Part shown: piece after piece, positions 43,952 to 52,898 of the stretch | How the letters are laid out: every line of letters starts with the position of its first letter | Numbering within the stretch: the stretch's first letter is position 1 | Source of the DNA: Leptobrachium leishanense | Taxonomy: Eukaryota; Chordata; Amphibia; Anura; Megophryidae | Length of the DNA stretch: 64,000 nt | Assembly: GCA_009667805.1 (NCBI GenBank) | Contig: CM019064.1 | Location: 379,561,120-379,625,119 of the forward strand | Direction of reading: 5' to 3' | The notes under the pieces: model-generated | Told to the model about the DNA's origin: nothing | The model's input: only the letters and a program-made list of their open reading frames with translations | The model's database searches: none | Position numbers and translations under genes: made by a program

Positions 43952-46167
43952 CAGTGGCGTAGCGTGGGGGGGGCTGGGGGGGCCGTGGCCCCGGGCGCAG
44001 TTTTGTTAGGGGCGCATTCGCGCCCCTAAAACTGGCCCGGGGGTTGAGGGACCCAGATGCCGGGCAGCGCGGGAGCGCCTGCCCGGTCTTGAACAGTCCG
44101 TCCTGTGAAGTGGATGCGGAGTCTCTGTACCACCTGACTGGCCGGACCGCGTGACCGGCTGCGCACGCACACAGCCGCATCCACTTCACAGGACGGACTG
44201 TTCAAGACCGGGCAGGCGCTCCCACGCTTCCCGGCATCTGGGTCCCTCAACCCCCTGCCGGAGCTGGGGCAACAATCCAGGTGAGAGCTGGGGCAAATCC
44301 ATGACCTGGGGGCAAATCCATGTGTGAGCTGGGGCAAATCCATGAGCTGGGGGCAAATCCATGAGCTGGGGGCAAATCCATGAGCTGGGGGGCAAATCCA
44401 TGAGCTGGGGGGCAAATCCATGAGCTGGGGGGCAAATCCATGAGCTGGGGGCAGTATCCATGAGCTGGGGGCAGTATCCATGAGCTGGGGGGCAAATCCA
44501 TGAGCTGGGGGCAAATCCATGTGTGAGCTGGGGCAAATCCATGAGCTGGGGGCAAATCCATGAGCTGGGGGCAAATCCATGAGCTGGGGGCAAATCCATG
44601 AGCTGGGGGCAAATCCATGAGCTGGGGGGCAAATCCATGAGCTGGGGGGCAAATCCATGAGCTGGGGGCAGTATCCATGAGCTGGGGCAAATCCATGAGC
44701 TGGGGCAAATCCATGAGCTGGGGGCAGTATCCATGAGCTGGGGCAAATCCATGAGCTGGGGGGCAAATCCATGAGCTGGGGGCAAATCCATGTGTGAGCT
44801 GGGGCAAATCCATGAGCTGGGGGCAAATCCATGAGCTGGGGGCAAATCCATGAGCTGGGGGGCAAATCCATGAGCTGGGGGCAAATCCATGAGCTGGGGG
44901 GCAAATCCATGAGCTGGGGGCAAATCCATGAGCTGGGGGCAGTATCCATGAGCTGGGGCAAATCCATGAGCTGGGGGCAAATCCATGAGCTGGGGGCAAA
45001 TCCATGAGCTGGGGGCAAATCCATGAGCTGGGGGGCAAATCCATGAGCTGGGGGCAAATCCATGAGCTGGGGCAAATCCATGAGCTGGGGGGCAAATCCA
45101 TGAGCTGGGGGCAGTATCCATGAACTGGGGCAAATCCATGAGCTGGGGGGCAAATCCATGAGCTGGGGGCAAATCCATGAGCTGGGGGGAAAATCCATGA
45201 GCTGGGGGGCAAATCCATGAGTGAGCTGGGGGCAAATCCATGAGTGAACTGGGGGCAAATCCATGAGTGAGCTGGGGGCAAATCCATGAGTGAGCTGGGG
45301 GCAAATCCATGAGTGAGCTGGGGCAAATCCATGAGTGAGCTGGGGGCAAATCCATGAGTGAGCTGGGGCAAATCCATGAGTGAGCTGGGGCAAATCCATG
45401 AGCTGGGGGCAAATCCATGAGTGAGCTGGGGCAAATCCATGAGCTGGGGCAAATCCATGAGCTGGGGGCAAATCCATGAGTGAGCTGGGGGCAAATCCAT
45501 GAGCTGGGGGCAAATCCATGAGCTGGGGCAAATCCATGAGTGAGCTGGGGCAAATCCATGAGCTGGGGCAAATCCATGAGTGAGCTGGGGCAAATCCATG
45601 AGTGAGCTGGGGCAAATCCATGAGCTGGGGCAAATCCATGAGTGAGCTGGGGCAAATCCATGAGTGAGCTGGGGCAAATCCATGAGTGAGCTGGGGCAAA
45701 TCCATGAGCTGGGGCAAATCCATGAGCTGGGGCAAATCCATGAGCTGGGGGCAAATCCATGAGTGAGCTGGGGCAAATCCATGAGCTGGGGGCAAATCCA
45801 TGAGCTGGGGCAAATCCATGAGCTGGGGGCAAATCCATGAGCTGGGGGCAAATCCATGAGTGAGCTGGGGCAAATCCATGAGTGAGCTGGGGGGCAAATC
45901 CATGAGCTGGGGGCAAATCCATGAGTGAGCTGGGGCAAATCCATGAGCTGGGGCAAATCCATGAGTGAGCTGGGGGGCAAATCCATGTGTGAGCTGGGGC
46001 AAATCCATGTGTGAGCTGGGGCAAATCCATGAGCTGGGGGCAAATCCATGAGCTGGGGCAATATCCATGTGAGAGCTGGGGCAATATCGATAACGTGTCC
46101 ACAGGTTGGGGGAAGGCGCACAATTCTTGGCTGGCCCCGGGTGCTGACAACCCACGCTACGCCACTG
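43952..46167. mobile_element. hAT-type non-autonomous element carrying a large minisatellite
   Basis: 2,216 bp flanked by the identical 8 bp CAATCACG (43944-43951 and 46168-46175). Perfect 17 bp terminal repeats: CAGTGGCGTAGCGTGGG and its complement. Next to the left end is a hairpin of about 230 bp (arms 44036-44140 and 44178-44265), then the minisatellite (44262-46085). No transposase. Same plan as 28208-29797, including the repeat unit, but a different hairpin sequence. Confidence 0.92.
44262..46085. repeat. 18-20 bp minisatellite GAGCTGGGGCAAATCCAT
   Basis: About 1.8 kb, close to 90-95 units. Variants differ by one or two extra G (GGGG, GGGGG, GGGGGG), by CAGTAT in place of CAAAT, and by GAGTGAGCTG or GTGTGAGCTG inserts that are concentrated at 45215-46080, so there are two sub-arrays. 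Three minus-strand frames stay open for 624-714 codons because of the repeat; none has an initiation context, domain or homology. Confidence 0.93.
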
Positions 46168-46175
46168 CAATCACG

Positions 46176-46810
46176 CGCAACCTTTCATTCGCCACTTTTC
46201 TGCAACTGATCAAAAAAAGGGTCTAATGGCATAAAGTAGCTTTTCCCAAAGTGCTACACAATGAATAAATCCTGGGTGAAGGCAGATCTCCTCCTAGGTC
46301 CAACAAAGTGTAATGTCCAATCGCATGCGTTCTAAGACTCAGGTCTGCTTTAGAGTATCTAGCTCATACAATGATTATTTCCTTTTTTGTATGTTTTATA
46401 TTCCTCATATGAGGATCTGTTCCCTGTTATGTTGAGTTATTGTTGACCATGAGAATTATGTTATTTGCTCAGGTGTCTAAGGTCGTTGCTTGTGTAAAAG
46501 TACTGTACATGACAATGACAGTAGCTTGGTGTCATTATAAGTGGAAATCCTGAATTAATTTTTCATTGCATTGCATTCTTATACAAACTTGTTGTGTCAT
46601 CCATTTGAAAAGGTATGTATTGATTATATCATATAATAAAGTTATTACAAAGAATGATTAATAATTAAATCCTGAGACTACTAAACATTACACACCAAGG
46701 AAAAACATTTACTTTTGGGTAATTTAAGTCCCACATACTATCTCCATGACTCGTTACACTGTGGATTCCTGTCTCACGATAGCATTCATCTCAGGTGAAA
46801 TGATATCACA
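46176..46810. other. Intergenic, nothing recognised
   Basis: AT-rich sequence without recognised features. Confidence 0.45.
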
Positions 46811-46815
46811 ATAGG

Positions 46816-47482
46816 TGTAGGAGTTTAAGTACTGGGTTGGTACCGGGCTAGTAGTTATGAACCCAATGTGCAGTGCCACATACACAGTAGGAAAGGTTGG
46901 AGGTGGAATACAGGCTGAAGACCAATCAGCAGGCTGATGATGAGATGCAGGACACGAAGAGGGCTGACTTGGATACAGGTAGGAATATTGAGGATAAAGG
47001 GAAGTGTGTAGTCACTGGGTACTTGACAATAGCTGGAATCTGAAGAGACTTGCAGACATAAGGATACTTGGATACACGTGGAAATTGGAGAGGTACGAGG
47101 ATCTTGGATAGCGTGAGGAACTTTGGAAGGCATGCTGGGAGTGCAGGGAAACCACAGGTCTTAAGAGGAGCAACACACAGGTCTTGACTGATTAAGCTAA
47201 AGGGCTACAATGTTGAGGCACTGGCTGATGGGAAGTGTAGCCTTTTTATTGAATGCAGCCAGGGCTTAATTGGTCATACCAGAGTGTGCAAATAGGGAGG
47301 GGAAACCAGGGCTGGGAGACCAGCGATCCAGGAACGGGAGTACCAGGCTAGACCAAGACCTGGTCTAGAATGTACTGACATGATGACAGGAAGGTAGCTG
47401 CCAGGGGTCAGGGCACTGCTGGATTAGTCCTGCCACGGTGTTTGCTGTGTATATCCCATGGCACTTGGCATGGGCTGTGACA
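46816..47482. mobile_element. Solo LTR (667 bp)
   Basis: Starts TGTAGGAGTTTAAGTACTGG and ends GGGCTGTGACA, flanked by the 5 bp ATAGG (46811-46815 and 47483-47487). TG...CA ends plus a 5 bp duplication point to a gypsy-type or other LTR element that lost its interior by LTR-LTR recombination. Orientation not certain; the minus strand would begin TGTCACAGCCC. Confidence 0.7.
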
Positions 47483-47487
47483 ATAGG

Positions 47488-47697
47488 TGGAGTTATGAGA
47501 CATGGGGCTAGGGAACCTTTCCTCATTGTTTAGAAAGAGGGCAACATCTGGACAGTAGTTCTCTTAATTATTGAGTGTTATTTTTGACAAGAAAGTCATT
47601 ACTTTCTGTGTCTCCTAGAACTTTTTTTTGTTCTCCAGAATGTTTGAGGAAAATCCCGATGTGGACCTCTGGCTCATGGTGCCTAGACAGGTAGCAT
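47488..47697. other. Intergenic, nothing recognised
   Basis: Short stretch with no recognised feature. Confidence 0.4.
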
Positions 47698-47815
47698 TAT
47701 TATTATTTTTCTTACTGTGCACTTATGTAGCACCAGCATTTTGCGCGGTGCTTTACAATTGGGAAAAACAAACAAAAGATATACTATTACATAAGGAACA
47801 GAGGGCCCTGCGAGT
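47698..47815 (-). repeat. L2-type LINE 3' tail fragment
   Basis: TTATTATTATTTTTCTTACT, then TATGTAGCACCAGCATTTTG and GCGGTGCTTTACAATTGGG and AGAGGGCCCTGCGAGTG: complement of the L2 tail. Confidence 0.6.
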
Positions 47816-47879
47816 GGTAACAGCTACACTGTACTGAGGATGCTCAGATAAGGCTGAAACGAATGTGATGGGTTGATGT

Positions 47880-48705
47880 ATCTCTTGAGCAGAGGAAGCA
47901 TCCTTCGGCATTTCAGTTCTGGCTGCCCTTTTAGGTGGAAGAGGCTGATTTGCATATGATATAGTCTTTGCTACAATGCCACCATCAAGCTATTAATTCC
48001 ATACAATGCCTAAGAGGGAGCTTACCTTAGGGCAGGCTACTACTGCCTTTACCTGTCCTCCGTATTCACATAAAACAGTTTTTTTCTTCCTTGGCACACC
48101 TGAAACAACTTTTTTTTTATCTGTTAGCACTGCGGGGCATACTATGCCGTCCTGGCTGCGGGTGGGACTAAATGCCTACACTCAGACTGTCCCTCTGCAG
48201 TCAATGACGCACGACACGTGTCAGCTGCGTAGGCGGGCAGGAGGAAGGGCCCACCGCAGCAGTCGGCAAGCGGGGTGTACTAGTATGCTCTGCCAGCGTT
48301 AACCTAAGGGGTTAAAACAAAACCTCCTTGTTTTACATGCTGTTGGTCTTGAACTCACAACACCTGTATCCTGTTTCATGACCTGGCCACACCCCACACT
48401 CTTAGACCTGCCTGCCTGGGTGACTGACATATCATTTTGTAGCCTGTCCATTGTGAAGGCATGCTATTGTAAAGAGATCACAGGGGCAGGCTGTACTGCT
48501 GGGAAGGACTTGCCACACCACACCCCAAACCACATCCCCATGGCCCATTTGGAGCCGCCCTCAGACTCTCCATGACCCTGTATTTCACTGATGCTTAGTA
48601 TGGCCCTGCCACACTAACCTACAACGGTCATATTCACTCAGGGCCCAAGCATATGCCCTCCAGCCACAGGAGAAAGGGGGCTGTAGGTTGGAGGGAAGGA
48701 GGGGG
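47880..48705. other. Intergenic, nothing recognised
   Basis: No gene or named repeat recognised; some GC-rich sequence at 48130-48300. Confidence 0.45.
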
Positions 48706-48714
48706 GACAATGGC

Positions 48715-48965
48715 ACACCAAAGACACACACATCTCATACACACCAACATTACACACACACCCAGGTCAAACACACATCATACACAAGCCACTCAAACAC
48801 ACTCATGGCCAGCCTCCTTATACAGACCCATACACTCACAGACAGCGCCCACATACAGACCCATACACTCACATCGCTCACAGTCGCCCGCATACACACA
48901 TTCAGACTCATACTACTCACAGACAGCCCCACATACACACATATACAGACCCATACACACACAGG
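48715..48965. repeat. CA-rich minisatellite, part 1
   Basis: Imperfect units around ACAGACCCATACACTCACAG and CCCACATACACA. Very similar wording is found at 51545-51780, about 2.6 kb away. Confidence 0.8.
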
Positions 48966-49265
48966 GCTGGATTTGTATCGCAGGAGTCTGTTGGCACAGA
49001 AAAGAGGAGCGCCCCACCCCCCCAAAAAAAAGAAACATAGAAAAATAGCAAGTGTAGCGCAAAGAGAACTCCGATATAAAGGGTCGCTTGATCTCTTCAG
49101 AATACCTCAATTAAAGGAAAAACTGAAAAATCATAGTGCAGACTGTGCAAGCTCAATAGATAATAGTACATATATTGATCTCACTCACATTGAGTTGAGC
49201 CAACCGGCTCTGGGATCTCCAGCCTTAGGGTTCTTAATGGCCACCCAAACGCCCTCAGGATATTG
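48966..49265. other. Intergenic; left flank of inverted repeat
   Basis: Begins CAGGGCTGGATTTGTATCGC, which looks like a hAT-type end, but no matching right end or duplication was found. No gene. Confidence 0.35.
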
Positions 49266-49667
49266 TCAGTTACACGAGATCTTAAACAGAGATATAACAG
49301 GACATAGTGCACACTATGCAAGCAATCCAAAAAATAAAATACTGCAGTGGATTGACTCACGTGGTACAGGACCTAGTCCAGGTCCGTGGAGTAGAGGCCT
49401 GAAAAGTTGTTTTAAGGTACAACATCCAAAAACCCCTTTCATTAAATGATAAAAATTCAGCAGTGGATAAAAAGAAATTGTATTCCATAAAACACATATA
49501 AAATAAATTCAGATGCCAAAACGCGTTTCGCCTAGGACAACAAATATCCCTATGGCTTCATCAGTTGGCTTCTAGGTCAATCCTCTGCAGTATTTTATTT
49601 TTTGGATTGTTTGCATAGTGTGCACTAGGTCCTGTTATATCTCTGTTTAAGATCTCGTGTAACCGAC
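49266..49667. repeat. Inverted repeat enclosing a hammerhead ribozyme
   Basis: The left arm (49266-49350, GTTACACGAGATCTTAAACA...) and right arm (49575-49667) are reverse complements with few mismatches. The roughly 220 bp loop contains the minus-strand hammerhead at 49515-49569, next to the right arm. Confidence 0.85.
49515..49569 (-). ncRNA. Type I hammerhead ribozyme, consensus core
   Basis: Read on the minus strand: stem I GCCAA (49569-49565), core CTGATGA (49564-49558), stem II AGCCATAGG with CCTAGGC closing it (one bulged A), GAAACGCGTT, then TTGGC (49519-49515), which pairs perfectly with GCCAA. All core positions match CUGANGA...GAAA. Stem III is the self-complementary ACGCGT, as in the copy at 24602. 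Confidence 0.82.
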
Positions 49668-49679
49668 AATCTCCTGAGA

Positions 49680-49893
49680 TATTTTACTGAGAGGGTGGTG
49701 GATACATGGAACAGTCTTCCAGTTGAAGTGGTAGAGGCCAAAACGGTGATTGAATTTAAGCAGGCATGGGATAGGCATAAGGCTATCCTAAACAAAAGAT
49801 AAATCCAGGTAAAGTATCCATGTAATTGGGCAGACTGGATGGGCCGAAAGAGGTTTTTAATCTGCCGACATTTTATATGTTTCTATGTTTCTT
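49680..49893 (+). mobile_element. CR1-type LINE 3' end, second copy
   Basis: Encodes the last codons of the LINE ORF2 (GGTGGATACATGGAACAGTC region; AAGCAGGCATGGGATAGGCA) and the UTR word GATGGGCCGAAAGAGG, ending TTTCTATGTTTCT. Same family as 41684-43000. Confidence 0.82.
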
Positions 49894-49894
49894 T

Positions 49895-51545
49895 GTCAAC
49901 CCCTACAATTGCTCCCTGTTTCTTTTAGAATCCAATTCAAAATATTGGTGAGCACATACAAACCTCTCCATAAACGTGCCCCTCCTTACATCTCCTCCCT
50001 TATGAGCAGGTACACCCCGTCCCGACCACTTTGTTCTGATGTTATCTTCTCCATGTACCCGTACTCCCAACTCTCGACTTCAGGACTTCTCCCAAACTGC
50101 CCCCTTTTTGTGGAAATCCCTCCCCTTCAACATTAGACTCTCATCTCTCCAGTACTTCAAGAAATCTCTGAAAACACATTACTTTACAGAAGCCTATCGG
50201 CTCACTCCCTAATCCCATTGTACATTTCTTCCCCCCCTCTTGCACCCCAGTATTTCACATACTCTGCCTGTCACGGAATGACCCAGGAGGCTTGGCCGCA
50301 AAGCCCAGGACTCCCAGCCAGGGACAGTTGTATTGACGGTTGTGTTACTATGGACTCCTAAGTGCCGTTGCACTGGAGGGACACCTTGTTTTCTTTACTA
50401 GATGTGGTTGATTTGTGTGATGTAATAAAAGTGTCCCCTGTATGTATAACTGTGAACCGTATGTTAAACCCCATTGTATGTTCTGCCCGTCGCCATTTGC
50501 CATCGCCTCGTGGATCCGGTCGGAGTGGCCGAATCGTAAAATGGCCGATTCGGAACATCCGGTCGAATTGGCCGAATCGAAAAATGGCCGATTCGGAACG
50601 TCCGGTTACGAATCGACCAATACGAATCGGGACCAAGGAACTCCACCTCGAGAAAGGGCCAATGGGATCATGGGGGGCGGGCAGGGATTCCATTGTCTTG
50701 TGTATGTAGGATTGTTGATAAATATATGTGAAGTTCCCAGTAAAGCGCAGTTCAACCTGTACATTCAGCTCCGCCTGGTGTGTTTTCTGATCTCTCGCCA
50801 CACGAGGCTCCTCGCAGTCTCTGTGCGCATCACCCACGAGGTACGACTCTTCGACCGCTGTGGCGACGTACCGCGCATCGGAACAGTGCACCGCCGCATT
50901 CACGATAATTTCGTATCTCCGAATCGAAATTGCGGCGCCGCTTCCGCGCATCTATTCCCCGAACGATTGTACCCGCTTCGACTCTGCGGCTCGATCCGAA
51001 GCCCCGACGCGGCGCTTCCCGCGCGCATCGACCCATTGAGACGTGGCCCATCCGAAACGTTTCCCGTCCGAACGAGTAAACCCGCACGGACGAAACGTTT
51101 CCCACCAGAGCAGCTAACTCAGCAGACGGTCTCATCTTTCCCGAGGTCAGTAGATCAGCTGCTCGAGACGCCGAGTGCCGTGACGCTCGGTGGTTGGGCT
51201 GGTCTCATACAGGGGTCCCTCTCCATAGCCCGCCAACCCTTCCCCAGGGTCACTCCAGGCCGCTCGAGACGCCGAGTGCCATGCCACTCGGTAGTCGGGC
51301 CGGCGGTGAGCGCAGTGGGAGGAGCAGATAGGAGCACACCCGCAGGCGGACAACACCCATTCCGTCACACTGCCACTATACCCTCACCAAGTGTGTCACC
51401 CCTCTCCTCATAGATATTAAGCTCTCGAGCAGGGTCCTCTCTCCTACTGTTCTGTGTGTAACTTGTATGTATGTTTGCTATTCTGTCTCTCCCATTGTAC
51501 AGTGCTACGGAACTTGTTGGCGCTTTATAAATACCTGTAACATCA
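49895..51545 (+). mobile_element. L2-type LINE 3' end, interrupted by a solo LTR
   Basis: 49895-50210 encodes the C-terminus of an L2-type ORF2: LPVSFRIQFKILVSTYKPLH, PPYISSLMSRYTPSRPL and, in another frame, SLQYFKKSLKTHYFTEAYRL, so there is at least one frameshift. The 3' UTR continues to 50268, is split by the solo LTR 50269-51369, and ends at 51370-51545 with GAGCAGGGTCCTCTCTCC and TTGGCGCTTTATAAATACCT. This copy links the many short GCGCTATATAAAT tails in the window to an L2 LINE. Confidence 0.8.
50269..51369. mobile_element. Solo LTR (1,101 bp)
   Basis: Starts TGTCACGGAATG and ends with its exact complement CATTCCGTCACA; flanked by the 5 bp CTGCC (50264-50268 and 51370-51374). Inside are a tandem pair near 50522-50620 (GGCCGATTCGGAAC twice) and a second pair at 51155-51200 and 51255-51300 (CTCGAGACGCCGAGTGCC). 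GC-rich and CpG-rich, unlike its surroundings. Orientation is probably + (AATAAAAGTGTCCCCTGT near 50424 and AGTAAAGCGCAGTTCAACCT near 50739). Confidence 0.75.
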
Positions 51546-51780
51546 CTCACAGACATCCTTCACATACACAGATACAGGCCATAAACTCAAATCACTCACA
51601 GGAAGCTCCCACATACACACCTATGTACTCGCATCATTCACAGGAAGCCCCCACATACAGAGTCAGGCGCATATACTCACATCACTCACAGACCGACCCT
51701 ACATACACATTCAAGTCTATACACTCAAAGACACCCTTCACTTACAGACCCATACACTCACAAAAAGGCCCACATACGCA
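51545..51780. repeat. CA-rich minisatellite, part 2
   Basis: Units around ATCACTCACAGGAAGCCCCC and ACATACACACC. Resembles 48715-48965, suggesting one array later separated, or two arrays of one family. Confidence 0.75.
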
Positions 51781-51899
51781 CAAAGTTTGGAGGGGGTATG
51801 TGGGTGGAGAATGTGGGAGGCCAGAGAATGTTTTGGGGGACATGTGGAGAAGGTGGAAACACACCGGATCTGCAGTAATATGCAGTGTGCATCAGACGT

Positions 51900-52083
51900 A
51901 AAATGTCCATTACTGTGAATTTTGTTGCTGTTGAGCTCTGTGATGCACTAATTCACACAGTGCATGTTATTGCAAGATGTATTGATGTGGAGCTCTGTGA
52001 TACGCTCATACACACCCCACATTACTGAGTTTTATTGCTGTGCAGCTCTGTGATACACTCAGACTCACTGTGACTTATATTGC
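51900..52083. repeat. Imperfect 55-60 bp tandem repeat interrupted by the BEL element
   Basis: Units contain TTGCTGTGCAGCTCTGTGAT followed by ACACTC and CACACCCCACATTACTGAGT. The array resumes on the other side of the BEL element at 58327-58395 (TTGCTGTGAAGCTCTTTGAT). Confidence 0.7.
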
Positions 52084-52447
52084 TGTCATGTTTCACATGA
52101 CTTGTGATATGCCTTTAAGAATTGCACATGTCTTATCTACCCCTGGGTTTCTCTCCTCCCTTCCTCATGGCGCAGGGATTTCCTGTTCAGATAGCTCCAC
52201 CCTTGTTCCCTTCCCAGTAATCCTTTGCAAGCCTTATGGACTCAGATTCATTATGATTTTTTGACCTATCGGATGTATATTGTTGTGGATTTTCTACAGT
52301 TTTGGAATAAAACTTCAACAGATCTTCAAGGTGTCATCTCGATTGAGTCACTGTCTGTAATTCATCTAGACTGGGAGCTATAGCCATCTCATCACAACAG
52401 TAAGTTAAGAGATCACATTCTCAGTGCTTTGGTGGAGAAACAGAACA
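52084..52447 (+). repeat. BEL 5' LTR
   Basis: 364 bp, TGTCATGTTTCACATGACTT to GGAGAAACAGAACA, with AATAAAACTTC near 52305. Same length as the 3' LTR and no difference seen. Confidence 0.93.
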
Positions 52448-52898
52448 GTCAAAAAATCATATATATCAGTCAGAAGATCTTAGAACGATCAGCCAAAAGA
52501 TCAAGAAAGATCAGTCAGACATCCTCCATAGGATCCTTGCTAGCTCTGGATACACAGGGAGACGCTGTAGGGACAGTGGAAATAGCAGCTTCACACAGTG
52601 CAGCCATTACCACAAGCCTGTTTGTGCCTGCAAACAAGTCCCAGCATAGCATTCAACAAAGGATATTAGTGCTGTGAAAGTTCAATACATCTTTGCCTTA
52701 CAAACAGTTTATCCAGTGCATCTGTACACTACAACCAGTTTATTTCTCTGTACGCATTGCATGTGATTTGACTGTGAAAAGAAAGTAAAAACAAATCTTT
52801 TTTACCCAGTGCCTAGAAATCCTAGCTGAGCTGAGCAAAATTGATACATTTCTCTGCTGCTATAGAACTAGATCATTAACCCTCTCCTTGTCAGCAAA
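52448..52898 (+). other. BEL leader before gag
   Basis: About 450 bp non-coding leader containing repeated GATCAGYCARAAGATC-like words near 52465-52520. No tRNA primer match recognised. Confidence 0.5.

Noticed and set aside
28498..46085. CRISPR-like regular repeats
   Set aside because: Units are contiguous with no unique spacers, in eukaryotic transposons; these are minisatellites.
44026..46170. Minus-strand reading frames of 624-714 codons with HGFAPA / SSWICP repeats
   Set aside because: They are translations of the 18-20 bp minisatellite. Three frames are open in the same place, there is no domain, and they lie inside a non-coding hAT element.
47828..47880. Possible hammerhead (CTGAGGA ... 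GCTGAAACG)
   Set aside because: Core and GAAAC are present, but stem II pairs over 2 bp only and stem I was not convincing.
48688..49449. 253-codon frame
   Set aside because: Half of it is the CA-rich minisatellite and the rest runs into the inverted repeat; no domain.
50442..51413. 323-codon frame
   Set aside because: Lies within a GC-rich solo LTR; overlapping frames are open on both strands and show no retroviral or cellular motif.
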